DNA of 64,000 bases from Pseudopedobacter beijingensis (lineage in GTDB: Bacteria; Bacteroidota; Bacteroidia; Sphingobacteriales; Sphingobacteriaceae), in contig NZ_JBHUDG010000003.1 of the NCBI RefSeq assembly GCF_042678145.1, forward strand, positions 248,001-312,000, given 5' to 3'. Each line of letters starts with the position of its first letter. Position 1 is the first letter of the stretch. Under the pieces are notes generated by a model. It did no database searches, was not told where the DNA came from, and was given only the letters and a program-made list of their open reading frames with translations. The position numbers were made by a program, and so were the translations under genes. Below are positions 53,601 through 59,839 of this stretch, piece after piece.

Positions 53601-56519
53601 TGTACCATCAGCCGTTTTAAAATTTAAAGTAAAAGCCCCTGCCGTTTCTTTGTCTAAAGTAACGTTAAATGTAAAATCAGTGTAATTAGTATCTCCTTCG
53701 TTCAGGGTTACCGGACCACTTAACTTTATAGTCCCCTTATCATTATCAAAAATGGTAATGGAGGGTACATTTGGGTTTAAGCTAATATTATAGGCACTTT
53801 GAAGATTTCCGTTCTCTGGTCTTCTACTCCTTATACTTTGTACCGCTGCAATAAAAATGGTTTCATTGCCCTCTATTATATCATCATTAATTACGGGAAA
53901 TATCAATTCGTAGGTTGATTGTCCTGCCGGTATAATCACAGTATTAGCCTGAGTACCTATATAGTCTACACCACCCCATTCTGCCGTTCCTCCTAATGTA
54001 AAATCTATTTCCAAATCACAGTCAGAAGTTACTCCATTAGCAAAACTGAATATCAATTTTGCAGGTACCGCCCCTTCCTCATAACCATCTACTTTAGTAA
54101 CATTGATGATTCCACTATCATCATTTTCTATAGTCCCCGTTGCTTCTTTTATACCAATGGTATTTAATCCCGAAGGATTGGTGATAACCAGTTTAAACTC
54201 CTCATTTCTTTCGATAATATTATCTGTAGCAATCTGCAAAACTATATTGGCTTGTGTTTGCCCTTTGGGGACAATAAGAGTTCCCGATGTAGGCCCTATA
54301 AAATCTGCAGCGTCTGTAGTAAGGTGCGCAATCTCATAATCTATTGTAATATCACAATTAGAAGTCGTCGATAAAGTTACAGGAAAAGTCATTGTTTTTA
54401 TCCCTCCCGTCCCTTCCGTTACGGTCTGGTTACTGCCCATATTAATAGTGACTCCAGAAAGTGTAACATTTGAATGTGTTTTAATATTATTACACCCTAC
54501 CGTTCCGTAATTACATTCCACTTCCGGATCGGTAGGTTCTGCCGCATCTGGATGGGTAGCATCCGGATCTGTTACATCTTTTGGCCGCATAACAGAGGCT
54601 TTTGTAATTACTCCTCCAGCCGGAGACGCAGATAAAGTTCCTTTTATAATATAAGTTAATTCAGCACCATTTATCAGGTTTAATACCGCATTATATTGTG
54701 TAGTATTAGTCTGACTGTTTACAATCTGATTACCAATATTAGCAGGAAGAAAAGAAGTAGTGATATCTGTAATGGTAAATTCCGCCGGATAGTCAAAGAA
54801 AAACTTAGCTCCCTCTACATCATCGGGGCCGTTATTCCTAACCCTTACAGTATACACCATCTCTTCCCCAACACAATAGGTAGTTTTATTTGCTAAAATG
54901 CTTACCACTTCGAGATCTGCTTCCCGAAATGTTATATTTAAATAGGGTATTTGAGGTGCACTTACAAGGTAAGCCCAGGTATCTAAACCTACCTTATTTC
55001 CATAAGCGCTTGTACTGTATGAAGTATTACCATATTTATGCCCGTTTGAAGAACTGTTCGCCCCGCCAATTGGTGTTTTTTTTGGGATAGGGACACTTGT
55101 ACTAGCGGTGATATCTTCATCATTCCAATGTACAGTATAGTCAGGCGCATTTGCTCCGTTTATACGCTTTATAATAATACCGTTGACATTATTTTCTACA
55201 TCCAAAAAAGGAAAGTGTACCTCTCCCCCAACAAGACTCACCTGTAACTGATTAGGACTTAATGGAACACCTCCATAAACCTTCCCACCATTACCATCCA
55301 AGCCATTCCAACGCACTTCATTGTCTCCATTTACAGCAGTACCTGTTAATCTTACATCAACATTCTCATTAAAAATGCCGTTATTGTTGATATCGATATT
55401 TATATCGTAAGAGCCAGGTTGACTTGTTTTAAACTTGATTAAGCCTCCCAGTGGAAATGTTCCTGCTTTATTCTCCGTACCTTCAAATCCCGTAAACAAA
55501 ACGTCCGATACCGACAAAGCTTTAATAGGTTTTCTTAGCCATGTAGTTGCGGTAGGTGTAGGTGCATCTTCCGGCAAATCAGCTGCCGGAGTATTGAAAA
55601 ATATTTTATGTGTAAAATCGGTTGCCGTGTCATCTGTTCTCGGATCTTTAGTATTAACAGTGGTAGCAGAAGTGACGCTTCGATAAGCAGGATCTCCACT
55701 TCCATTCTTGAACCCTTTATTATTAACGAAAAAAGAAAAAATATAACCTGCCTGTCCATTATTGTCTACTTCATACAAATAGCCATCGTATGTTAGGATG
55801 TTAAATTGAGCATAAAATAATGAAGAACCTGCCGATAGCGTACCATTAAATACATTCATAAAAGCTCTCCCGCTCACAAAGCCTGTATTTGCTGCATTAC
55901 GAACAGAAACATCAAAAGCAGCAATATATGGTACGGTTGATAGCTGCGGAACCCAATCTAAACCAACTGAATTCACTGGTGGATGATTTGTCCCATTAAC
56001 AGATCTGGGATCTGTTGTCGGTGATGGTGAAATAAAATCTATTTCCCAAATTCCCTCCTGTCCTGCACCAACCGTAATAATATAAGGAATATACCCCCCA
56101 TCTGCTCCTCCATTTAAAGACGGACCAAAAACTTCCTGACTCCTGTTAGATATTACCCCTTGGGTTGTTGTAGTATAGGTAATTGTCCCTCCTCCCTGAG
56201 GAACTTTAACATTAATTCTCCCACTTCCAATCCCTACAGCACTGGACCCCAAAAACAACCTTTCCCCTACTTTGGCATAAACTTTTACAGTTCCTTTGGT
56301 TGGAAAGGGAATCCCCTCCCCGTCCATATCAGAACTCAGGAAATGAGCTCTATGTCCATTTCCACTGGCAATCATATCCTTACTCCCCTCCGCAAAAACA
56401 CTAAAAGAGAGACAACTCATTAAAAACAAAACAAATAATAGTCTGGTTTTTAATAGAGTTAAGAAAAGTTTAAACAATATAGTGTGTATAGTTTTATCTA
56501 ATAAGTAAAGGTGCTTCAT
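38691..56519 (-). CDS. giant Calx-beta repeat protein with T9SS C-terminal domain
   Basis: 5942 residues in one unbroken frame. Signal region (ending SFSVFAEG), an N-terminal region of about 530 residues with Asn/Gly-rich beta structure, a DUF11-like unit (around VGEEMVYTVRVRNNGPDD), then from about residue 683 to 5525 some 41 Calx-beta-like units of ~118 residues. They strictly alternate: one type starts DGxEGG with xxFxFxxxxGxTSD and ends xxIxDND, the other starts VxEGDSGT with GTAxAGEDY, GDxKIEADE and ends GTIxNDD. The acidic EGDE/DND pattern implies calcium binding. Then come two Ig/cadherin-like units (NDAPIAVDDIYY), one more Calx-beta-like unit and the gliding-motility-type T9SS C-terminal domain (SPNGDGLGNE, VVIYNRWGNEVFRI, GVYFFIIH). 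Size and plan recall SprB-type surface adhesins. Role in adhesion or gliding is inferred. Confidence 0.93.
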   Translation of the reverse strand: MKHLYLLDKTIHTILFKLFLTLLKTRLLFVLFLMSCLSFSVFAEGSKDMIASGNGHRAHFLSSDMDGEGIPFPTKGTVKVYAKVGERLFLGSSAVGIGSGRINVKVPQGGGTITYTTTTQGVISNRSQEVFGPSLNGGADGGYIPYIITVGAGQEGIWEIDFISPSPTTDPRSVNGTNHPPVNSVGLDWVPQLSTVPYIAAFDVSVRNAANTGFVSGRAFMNVFNGTLSAGSSLFYAQFNILTYDGYLYEVDNNGQAGYIFSFFVNNKGFKNGSGDPAYRSVTSATTVNTKDPRTDDTATDFTHKIFFNTPAADLPEDAPTPTATTWLRKPIKALSVSDVLFTGFEGTENKAGTFPLGGLIKFKTSQPGSYDINIDINNNGIFNENVDVRLTGTAVNGDNEVRWNGLDGNGGKVYGGVPLSPNQLQVSLVGGEVHFPFLDVENNVNGIIIKRINGANAPDYTVHWNDEDITASTSVPIPKKTPIGGANSSSNGHKYGNTSYSTSAYGNKVGLDTWAYLVSAPQIPYLNITFREADLEVVSILANKTTYCVGEEMVYTVRVRNNGPDDVEGAKFFFDYPAEFTITDITTSFLPANIGNQIVNSQTNTTQYNAVLNLINGAELTYIIKGTLSASPAGGVITKASVMRPKDVTDPDATHPDAAEPTDPEVECNYGTVGCNNIKTHSNVTLSGVTINMGSNQTVTEGTGGIKTMTFPVTLSTTSNCDITIDYEIAHLTTDAADFIGPTSGTLIVPKGQTQANIVLQIATDNIIERNEEFKLVITNPSGLNTIGIKEATGTIENDDSGIINVTKVDGYEEGAVPAKLIFSFANGVTSDCDLEIDFTLGGTAEWGGVDYIGTQANTVIIPAGQSTYELIFPVINDDIIEGNETIFIAAVQSIRSRRPENGNLQSAYNISLNPNVPSITIFDNDKGTIKLSGPVTLNEGDTNYTDFTFNVTLDKETAGAFTLNFKTADGTALVADNDYEPQNRVVTIPKMPGTYPVTVRVIGDHKIESDEYFHVTISDLSNNYSGNLSITQGASIGYILNDDSGILDIVSENTTEGGAAAYFAFTLRDNKVADTDIIISYTLTGKANGNGIDYDKPQTGTITLLKGQSTVHLYLNTYDDGLVEGTEDVVLTVNSLSHPGITLSGNMSTLYIFDINRVQITVADAQVIEGNAGTSLLRFKAVLNGRTDRDFTLPFTIQDIETTLGTDYTVTTISPISFSPNLATQEVNIDIAVKGDYDIEGDETLQLILGAPSKTFNGALTVQSVPAIGTIIDDDSGQITVTASNGKEENEEPVVFTFSFPVGVTATTATEINFTLAGSTASAGTDYKAPTVYKVTIPANTNSATLTIRVNDDDIIEGTETIVLTPSPIIGNPGVTINTHAITAQIEDNDKGTITLTGPPSIIEGDNGVNTINYTIKLDKEIQTPIQLSYRTADITAFAGEDYDGVLDTYTFLPGLSEQEITVPVNIRGDKKIEADEVFRLILNPLLQDFDGRLTISNPYVETTIVNDDLANIVIHKIDGKEGSQDARFTIGFDDGYSADVPISISYTLGGTAQNPSDYTGASSGVLTINPGQSTVQLDLPVVDDNLVENLETVTITLANTLLPYHITFTELQKTLNIIDNDAASISISNASVVEGNESDTYLVFDVELTGANVQDAFSLPFTITEGTATVNVDYEVPASITLYFNGPADRNKQIRVLVKGDLIIEKDETLNVALGLLSANFGGRLTIANPNAVGTIVNNDKGIIQIVPSHGNEEGAVAGFFHFNFLNGITSDEPTTIRFNLGGSAENPDDYTTANSAFVTIPAGLTSGEVKIEVIDDDIVENTETVILTTTGVDTAYPTAVTVSNSPQTVNILDNDKGELVLITEPDVTEGADGETKIVKFKVKLTKATASPFSVNYQFTDITATNGNDYQASNGTWNFEGKAGEEKEVSVIIVGDSKIEDSETFRFQFNTSANLYNGAISIPNNTAVFTIINDDSAQLSITKQDGEEGGNDGYFTISFPSGYTADLPIQIGYTLSGAQAGDDYKALPGTITLPANTNSINIPIEIIDDAKVEGDEFLTITANIVTPVYGVTFANNSSTLKITDNDFGTVTINDVTVNEQNNGVHTLSFDVLLDTETETAFNVNYKTEDGTAIAGEDYEATTGTLTFGGAKDEVQHIQVKYYGDKKVEADETFKAILQSLYKTFDGHLSISTTAHTGTATLKNDDSAVVAVAVTHGSENGTKGVFRFYLENGATSDKPVTLNYQLGGTALNVSAKKDYDITHPTSVTIPAGENYVDVELTIVDDTIVEGTETVELKNVQVFSGYGSAITLSPTIPVLNITDNDNAEITITAVDELTEGNTGDFKQYRFTVKLNEETADAFNVNYTVTDGTAQRTDGDYVINPTGTLNFLGEKDEPHYIDVQINGDDKIEPDEDFVVTLSSPSNNFENRLTIPVKTKKGIIKNDDFADIVITKQDGAEGGQPAAFIFTLGNNKTVDEDISIEYILDNVSAKAGEDYTINPTDVSPLLLKKGSNSVALTLNVIDDNIVEGTETVNITAHTQSNLRNNIIISNPEVTLNIEDNDEATLSIQNVSKAEGDSNTTIFTFTAELDKATQKPFSVKYATIDGTAIAGEDYQGATGTLNFGALSTTSQTFSVQVNGDKKIEADEVFNVLLSDLSTDFGGKLHLPTLPGTGTIINDDEAVINITSLDGGEGFPQRPRFRFEITNGNTSDQAIVINYSLEGTATSPSDYTVVTNSNVTSNSVTIPAGSTYVDLEFDVVDDDIVELTETISFKAVSINTTSTAYPSQITLSNDRPVIEIKDNDSAELQLTGIGNIIEGNSSITKINYRLKLTKSTQDPFIIKLATEDGLAKQSDNDYFFLPQDIIHPGNKDIELSITVDIIGDTKVEANEDFFFNILGVSNNYEGRLTIPTPSIKTWIDNDDFADITITAKDGEEAPANNKPGIFTFSLPPGITVDEDLIIKYTLDGTAKSPADYAPVSGEAIIKKGTNSVDVQIDVVDDDIVEGDETVILTATLPNVHYGIQFKDNTNTATLKIIDNDYGLVSINDVQVQEQHSGEHTLTFNVSIDKEVSQPFKVYYHTEDQTATAGEDYKAVPPSAISIGRLPSDNNPINITYYGDRKVEADEIFRLVLTGLEDLFSGHLTLDPAKHIGLGTLRNDDNAEIKVTAIHGKEDGDNGKAIYKFTLVDRFGNEVTSDKPVTINYHLGGTAVAADYNLANNGLATEIVIPAEESSIELVFNIVDDEIVEGTETVILEDLAISSAYANEIKLGTSIPVLEIRDNDTATLTVISEPKILEGDSGETDYIFTVKLDKATSKDFTVNYQTQDITATAGEDYVATTGTLTFSGNKDEPHTVTVKIKGDHVVEPDETFSLLFGNPSRDFEGLLTFPKKDIIGTIENDDFTSIKITTQKGKEGAQNATFTFELTNGKTVDEDLEISYNLDNISAKIGEDYTIDPTEVSPLKIPKGSNSVTLTLKVIDDNLVEGTEEVNLTASVRSNPRNNIALVDNKAKVEIEDNDSAVISITNPTITEGDSGTQNLEFTVLVSQPTQEPFTVKYSTADGTAKVGSDYISEQNGILAFDKDNTSRNFSIKIIGDKVVEATEQFYVALNSLSNNFGGHLTLPAQPATATIVDNDYAKISITGTNGKEEGPVNGQFVFRILDGYSSDTPFTIDYDLTGDAVQGEDYSNAATGTITFEPGETEKVLQIEVIDDDKVEDDETVILTAKLNSIYPQITLNNSVSTIKIEDNDAAIITLTGVKSVVEGKDGYRELTYTVKLNNSSANPFDIAYFTEDITAKVADEDYLEAKGTLSFRGYEGEEHTFTVFVKGDEKVELDETFRVSIKAVDASPLSNRLNITGSPIVVTIVNDDEGKIHITKIDGAETADNSKPAQFVFGFNGNITSEKDIKIPYSLSTNSAIGNGVDYTGDLNGVITIPAGQQTATLTLPVIDDDIVEGTETVTLTVVNPTLPKDVALANTSQTLSIIDNDEAYITIQNVNVQEGNSGNTLMEFSVAIDKPTQEGFSISYKTEDGTALAGEDYVSIPAGVTTFNRLSKETLKISVTVTGDTKVEADETLKLILTALSNTYEGRLHLPSNPAIGTIINDDNAKIAITGTNGKEEGKVTGTFKFTLLDGVTVDQPITITYNLGGSATGNNVDYNDLLTAGTLVIPAGEHSGTVFINVVDDSIIEDTEDVIIEATLANNPYPNNIALNATTHTIEIEDNDYGTLSINGPLSIIEGNSGSQILYFDVTLSNPTTRSFTVEYETEDGTATLDDNDYQYAKGILSFDGQKANDVQQISVAINGDTKVEGDEFFKVILKGLSDKFGDRLRIVGSPAIANIIDDDNIAFNKTITIKKQDGEEGLSDAAFIFSYPPGVTLDTDTKINFNLSGTAEINKDYTIIGSSSSITIEAGKNSATLRLRVIDDEIVEDTEQVDLTVVGAPINQKYPDVKMDNNTSTLFIEDNDYGKITAQSRLITEGDSGTKEVVFTLRLDKETAKDFKLKFHTEDGTAKTSDFDYIAVDDEVFFNGKANEPQEIKVRIIGDKKIEADEYFELLLTQLSNTFNNRLSIVNTKLTGTIENDDKTNIIVTKTDGEEGGSPVTFTFTLEDDVTADEPILIDYEMMAESTAIGNGIDYIGATSGTVTIKPGDHAVTLVLDVVDDELIEDDETIVLKVNAIRGKYTNEIAIPTESTTAYIKDNDNAEIRILGPVEVTEGDVGTTEAKFTVILNNNVGNPFTVNYRTVDGTATVADNDYIPKSGTLDFGGTKGERKEIIILVNGDKKIEGDEDFFVQLSGLSNDFNKRLIIEIDKARGIIIDDDNIEANKIIHITKTDGAEKGDDVVFTFSFPQNVVSDYPTRIPYALSGVAKGAGIDYIGDISGEVIIPAGENKVTLRLPVIDDEIVEGTEVIELTTGNVINENYGKVSVSNSPIQAYILDDDYGKIRIEDAQISEGDLAYKQIKLDVVLDKETGLPFTITYNTEDGTAKVADNDYVAVNNGTLSFDGKAGEKQTIEITIVGDKKIEADEVFDVVLKALSSTFEGRLSIQKNRGTATILNDDTAEIIITAMDGAEAGTIPVRFKFSYPLGYTSDVPTVLNYTLGGTATAGGVDYKGSVNGVFAIPADKESAILELPVIDDDIVEDDETVSIAINSINTNYPASITVNPKLPVAKIMDNDSAILKLSNPVTQKEGDNGTTAYTFNLTLEKETGRGFVVKYTTADGTATVADKDYTHTAGELPFAGKAGEVQSVTVLVNGDLKIEADEDFKFKVFDLSETFNNRLTIPVTETKNVILNDDSSLITVIKVDGIEGMQDGQFVFALNPGVTSDKDITIHFKLSGTATASDYIALPSATSITIPAGENRAVLTIKTLDDDIVEETETVVLNVTKIDNPYNNVSMVLPIPVLNIYDNDTGYLTITSPAPVLEGHSGTKTVTFTVTLDKTTDKPFTVNYTTVDGTATVADKDYVKASGYLSFAGYTGETKKVDVTIIGDTKYEDDETFGLKLMNLAPTFDGQLTIGTDGKGVILNDDFAPMAMDDYVTTLEDEPVTFSVTANDKHDEGIDPKTVKIVTPPSIGKVVVHADGTVTYSPDKDVNGYDTFTYTVKDIFGRLSNEARVQITIIPVNDAPIAVDDIYYVQRDSSIRENVGLNDYDVDGDVLTFRVLEFPKHGKIEFFDGMDGAFVYVPNPGFTGIDTFVYEVKDPEGLKDTANVTLYVQPKVRVDLTPVLTVVTEGEVVKITAKLSEPLFQDVNVVLDFSGTAELNKDYTLEGNFDVIRIAAGDTVTTQYFLVKTLRDFIKEEDETVEAKIIAVDPSNFVTIGDSALVVIQDFYPEGKEPELNENGGIHPDPYMSPNGDGLGNEVFVIYNIDQYPDNEVVIYNRWGNEVFRIKGYNNKDISFSGKANAGMMTNKNEDLIDGVYFFIIHTKDTDGKPLLNKGYVIIKR

Positions 56520-56890
56520 CTAAAAAATCATACGTTCTTCCAAATCACAAAAGTTTGAATATCAAATCTTTTGTACTCCTCTTCCTTTTACGGATGAAAG
56601 CAAATTAAGGTTGTATCATTTTCTAGATTTGAGCAAAAGACTTTTGAGAGGAAAAACTTCCGAAAAAGGGAAGAGAAATAGAGGGCTCTCTATCAGTCTG
56701 ACTTTCGAGGAAACCTCTTATATTCTATGTCTATGTCTCAAGTTAAGCAATCCATAGAGATGCAAAACTTAGCTCTATAGGTATTTGTAATTTTATGTAG
56801 GATTTAAGTCAAACCTATCCCTCTTGCATTTGCACACTAAGACTTAAACTAGGATAGGGCTGATGTTTTTCAATTCGCATATTGGATTAT
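56520..56890. other. intergenic upstream of the giant gene
   Basis: 371 bp. Nothing coding. It contains the inverted repeat at 56548-56573 and a weaker pair CCTATCC ... GGATAGG (~56815-56860) with a ~32-nt spacer. Confidence 0.5.
56548..56573. promoter_or_regulatory. inverted repeat before the giant gene
   Basis: CAAAAG-TTTGA-ATA-TCAAA-T-CTTTTG, an almost perfect 26-nt palindrome 29-54 bases upstream of the start of the giant gene on its strand. Size and place suit a repressor or activator site overlapping the promoter or leader. Confidence 0.4.
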
Positions 56891-57442
56891 CTAACGATTG
56901 ATAAGGTGTTTTCTTTTGCTTAGCAAAAAGTTCGTTAACGAAATCAGTATCACAAAAACAAGTAATTTCACCACCCAATCCAGAACAATATTTCCAATAA
57001 ATTCCTGATTTGAGAATGTCCAGCTACTCTCTAAATAGTCTCTATGCAAAGAAGTAATAATTATAGCTGATTTTTCTATAGAGGGTGTAAATAGTAAAAC
57101 GAGGGCTATTAAAAGTCGTATTGGCATATTTGTTTTTATTCTCCTACCCCATAATAACTGTGTCAATACAAAATAACCAAAAGGATAAATCCAAAACCCA
57201 AACCAATACGGTCCAAACATTCTATTGATTAAAACAGAATTTATAATGGAATGCACAATAGAAAAAGTCAAGTATATAAAAAATAGCAGTCCTGTGTATC
57301 TAACTAAATGAATAGCAGATTTGTCAACCATGTCATTTAGGAATATATTTTGACTTTTTATGAGTTTTTTATTAATTCCAAATAGGATGCTATACCAAGC
57401 AAATCCTAAAAATATAGAGTCGAAAAGTAAACTTATGATCAT
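56891..57442 (-). CDS. hypothetical membrane protein
   Basis: 183 residues with about four hydrophobic helices (N-terminus to ~22; ~48-68; ~80-100; ~108-125; C-terminal ~155-172). No family recognised; no charged catalytic motif. ATG start. Low similarity in composition to its neighbours, on the same strand as the gene at 57711 but separated by 268 bp including half of an R element. Function unknown. Confidence 0.6.
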   Translation of the reverse strand: MIISLLFDSIFLGFAWYSILFGINKKLIKSQNIFLNDMVDKSAIHLVRYTGLLFFIYLTFSIVHSIINSVLINRMFGPYWFGFWIYPFGYFVLTQLLWGRRIKTNMPIRLLIALVLLFTPSIEKSAIIITSLHRDYLESSWTFSNQEFIGNIVLDWVVKLLVFVILISLTNFLLSKRKHLINR

Positions 57443-57477
57443 TAAATATTGTGTTTTATTACGTTAGTGAATTAATT

Positions 57478-57547
57478 CCCTCTCCCTGGTTTAAGTATCC
57501 TGAAAGATCACTTAAATGCCCCCATTGAATCCAAGGACTCCGTCCGA
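57478..57547 (+). repeat. R element, left half only (copy 4)
   Basis: CCCTCTCCCTGGTTTAAGTA, TCCTGAAAGATCACTTAAAT and AAGGACTCCGTCCG match the left terminal repeat of copies 1-3. The rest of the element is missing. It lies 25 kb from the main cluster, which shows the element is dispersed. Confidence 0.65.
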
Positions 57548-57710
57548 AATATCTACCCTTCTTTTGATTCAATATCATTGCCACTTTCCGAACTCACAAG
57601 ACACAAGAAGCCTTTACCCACCTTGCCCTTTCGCATTCTTGTGTCATTGAGGATAGTGTACCCTGTCAAAATCTCGAATCATATCATTGGTCGGACAACA
57701 CTTATTGATA

Positions 57711-58256
57711 TTAATTTCGTTTCTTCTGCTTCTCTTGAATTTCTTTCAACCGTTGTTCCTTTGACTCAATAGCTCTTTTCTTTAGATCAATGTGGTTTTT
57801 GTGAAACACGGTGATGATATCAATAAATCCTGATTCCTGATTAACTAACACCTTGGAAATCGTTCCATTGGCAGCTAAAAGACTTTCTGAATCTGTAGAC
57901 TGCTCTCCATCAATCAAAACCGGAAGATTTCGGTATTTCCCGTCAACTTTGTATAAATTAAAAAGTTGGGTTTTATTGAAAAATTTAACATCGGCTTTTG
58001 GAATAACCACAAAGAACATGTCAGCTTTAATGCTACTATACGCTTTTTCAGCATCAGGTTTCGATAGTAACTCAAGCTTTTCTATTTGTTCAGGTCCTAT
58101 AATCAGGTCACGAGTAGTCCTCTCGGCAGAATTTTGAACCTTTATAATATTATAAATATTAAGACGCTTCTGACTGCTAATATTTGACTGTGCACTGCTG
58201 CTAAAAAAGAACAGAACTGATAGTACGGTCATTAAAATTTGTTTATACATTTTCAT
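57711..58256 (-). CDS. hypothetical secreted protein
   Basis: 181 residues. Signal peptide (MKMYKQILMTVLSVLFFFSS, then SAQ), then a domain with LIGPEQIEKLELLSKPDAEKAY cut as motif and a TonB-receptor-like or DUF-type beta region (RNLPVLIDGEQSTDSESLLA), and a charged helical C-terminus rich in Lys, Glu and Arg (KEQRLKEIQEKQKKRN). I do not recognise the family. It starts 9 bp after the stop of the papain/C39-like remnant at 58266, so the two were probably once co-transcribed. Confidence 0.6.
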   Translation of the reverse strand: MKMYKQILMTVLSVLFFFSSSAQSNISSQKRLNIYNIIKVQNSAERTTRDLIIGPEQIEKLELLSKPDAEKAYSSIKADMFFVVIPKADVKFFNKTQLFNLYKVDGKYRNLPVLIDGEQSTDSESLLAANGTISKVLVNQESGFIDIITVFHKNHIDLKKRAIESKEQRLKEIQEKQKKRN

Positions 58257-58265
58257 AATACATGT

Positions 58266-58445
58266 TTATTTTTTTCCAGTTATCTCTATTACATTATAGA
58301 AGTTACCAGGTAACTCGGTATCATATATTCCAGTTTCAGGATCGAAATATTCCATTTTCCCATCATTATTATATCCAGTTATCATAACAGAATGACCGTC
58401 TGTCGTGTTGCCTGAGTTTCTTATTCTATTCTCACTACAAAACTG
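58266..58445 (-). pseudogene. C-terminal remnant of a papain/C39-like-fold protein
   Basis: 59 codons open on the minus strand with no start codon at a sensible place: ENRIRNSGNTTDGHSVMITG, then YNNDGKMEYFDPETGIYDTE and an ending EITGKK. GHSVMITGY followed by FDPETG is the pattern of the His and following strand in papain/C39-like folds, as in some polymorphic toxins and peptidases; the Cys-containing part is missing. The region upstream is stop-rich, then the IS110 element. Probably a truncated gene. Confidence 0.45.
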
Positions 58446-58628
58446 TTATCTTCAATAACCCATCTATATTTTCAAATTTATATTTGCTACTCATGCATAA
58501 AGATTAAGTTTCCCCTGTTTGGCGCAAGGTACTGTCATAAAAAACAAGTTTAAATTTAAGTTTTTTCACGTTATTTTTGTACAGCGAAAGAAGGCATACA
58601 TTGATACGTTAATGAATGTCTATCTAGT

Positions 58629-59723
58629 TCAGCCCCGTTCATCGGGGCTGTTTATTTGGCTCTGTCGAGCCAAAGCGAAAGAAGGCTCCATCTCCTCGTT
58701 TATGAATATCTCTTCTTCTGTTGTTTGAGCGGGAGGATTAAAGTCCTCATTCTTTTTCCAAAGCGTATATATCAATACCAGAAGTTTCTTTTGCACAGCT
58801 ACGTATGCTTTCATCTTTTGGTTATGCCTCGAAAGGATGCGCTCATAGAATGGCCTGAAATCCCCCATATTGTACCGCACTACGTTAAATGCCGGCAGGT
58901 GCAGACATCTTCTTATCCTGCTGTTCCCTTTTTTTGATATCCGGGTCTTTCCCTTTCGGCTTCCCGACTGGTTTTCCTCCACGTCATACCCTGCATAGCT
59001 CACCAGCTGGGGGATACTGCTGAAGAGTGCAAATCCATTTGTCTCTGCCAGTACAGTGGCTATGGTAATAATCCCTATCCCCTTTATTTGCTGTATCTTA
59101 TCAGTTTTGGCCGCTACTTCTTTATTGCCTGATATATGCTTGGAAATAGCCGCTGCTGTTTCTTCTATTTGCTTATCGAGGGTAGCTACCAGCTTTTTGA
59201 GCTGCTTTATTACCGCTTTGCTACTGTAAATACTGTGCATATCGGCATGCAGCTGGTTTTTGATATTGGTCTTTAGCTCCTGCAGGCTTTGGTGGTGGCG
59301 GGTAAGTGCCCTGAGCGAATAGAAAAAATCGTCCAGGGGTTCCCAGTTCTCCAGATTTTGCTGGGCTCCCATTCTGGCAAGTCCCGATGCGTCTATCTTG
59401 TCGTTCTTTGTTTTCAGCCCCAAGGCTTTCAGGTACTGTTTGGCCTTATTTGGCAGCACTACCGATACTTTATGGCCTGATTTGAAAAGATAGAGTGCAC
59501 AGGCCTCAAAATAAACACCTGTGGCCTCCATGGTGATACACAATGGAATATTGGATTCCTTCCGGTGTTTGGTAATCCATGTACACAGTTCCCTAAACCC
59601 TTCTGTATGGTTTGGAAACTTTCGGGAAGCCTTGACATTTACTTCCTGACAAGTATTAATTACTGAAAGACAGGCGTGAAAGTCCTTTTTTGAAATATCG
59701 ATCCCCAGGGAATACTTTAACAT
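58629..59723 (-). CDS. IS110 family transposase
   Basis: 364 residues. N-terminal DEDD (RuvC-like) domain: LGIDISKKDFHACL with Asp9, ITMEATGVYFEACA with the Glu, and KTKNDKIDASGLARMG with Asp residues. C-terminal Transposase_20 domain with the family's IQQIKGIGIITIATVLAE and LVSYAGYDVEENQSG, plus the Ser-containing SRIRRCLHLPAFN. IS110 elements move by a DEDD recombinase, usually lack terminal inverted repeats and recently were shown to use an element-encoded bridge RNA. Frame intact. Confidence 0.93.
   Translation of the reverse strand: MLKYSLGIDISKKDFHACLSVINTCQEVNVKASRKFPNHTEGFRELCTWITKHRKESNIPLCITMEATGVYFEACALYLFKSGHKVSVVLPNKAKQYLKALGLKTKNDKIDASGLARMGAQQNLENWEPLDDFFYSLRALTRHHQSLQELKTNIKNQLHADMHSIYSSKAVIKQLKKLVATLDKQIEETAAAISKHISGNKEVAAKTDKIQQIKGIGIITIATVLAETNGFALFSSIPQLVSYAGYDVEENQSGSRKGKTRISKKGNSRIRRCLHLPAFNVVRYNMGDFRPFYERILSRHNQKMKAYVAVQKKLLVLIYTLWKKNEDFNPPAQTTEEEIFINEEMEPSFALARQSQINSPDERG
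58630..58650 (-). terminator. hairpin at the end of the IS110 transposase gene
   Basis: CAGCCCCG (58630-58637) / CGGGGCTG (58643-58650) with loop TTCAT; it overlaps the last codons of the transposase. May terminate transcription of the element or belong to its structured RNA. Confidence 0.5.
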
Positions 59724-59839
59724 AACTATAAAATAAAGTCTACTCCAAATTATTCACTTCACCTAAAACATTCTGTTGCATTACCTCCAATAGAGGTACA
59801 TGTATATAGCAAGTCTATCTCCAAAAATTCAAACAACGA

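Noticed and set aside
39786..55796. Many plus-strand ORFs of 60-150 codons opposite the giant gene
   Set aside because: All are antisense shadows of the repetitive Calx-beta coding sequence, with Ser/Val/Ile-rich low-complexity translations.
38691..56519. CRISPR or tandem DNA repeat array
   Set aside because: The periodicity is at protein level (~118 residues) with strongly diverged DNA; no short identical repeats with spacers.
56640..56780. A third 11-bp phased array before the giant gene (TAGAG, CTCTA, TCTATG words)
   Set aside because: Similar words occur, but their spacing is irregular (6, 9, 18 nt), so the phasing is not supported.
58500..58520. GTTTGGCGCAAGG beside the IS110 element as a third cassette boundary
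   Set aside because: Only about 13 bases match the boundary start; no palindrome follows.
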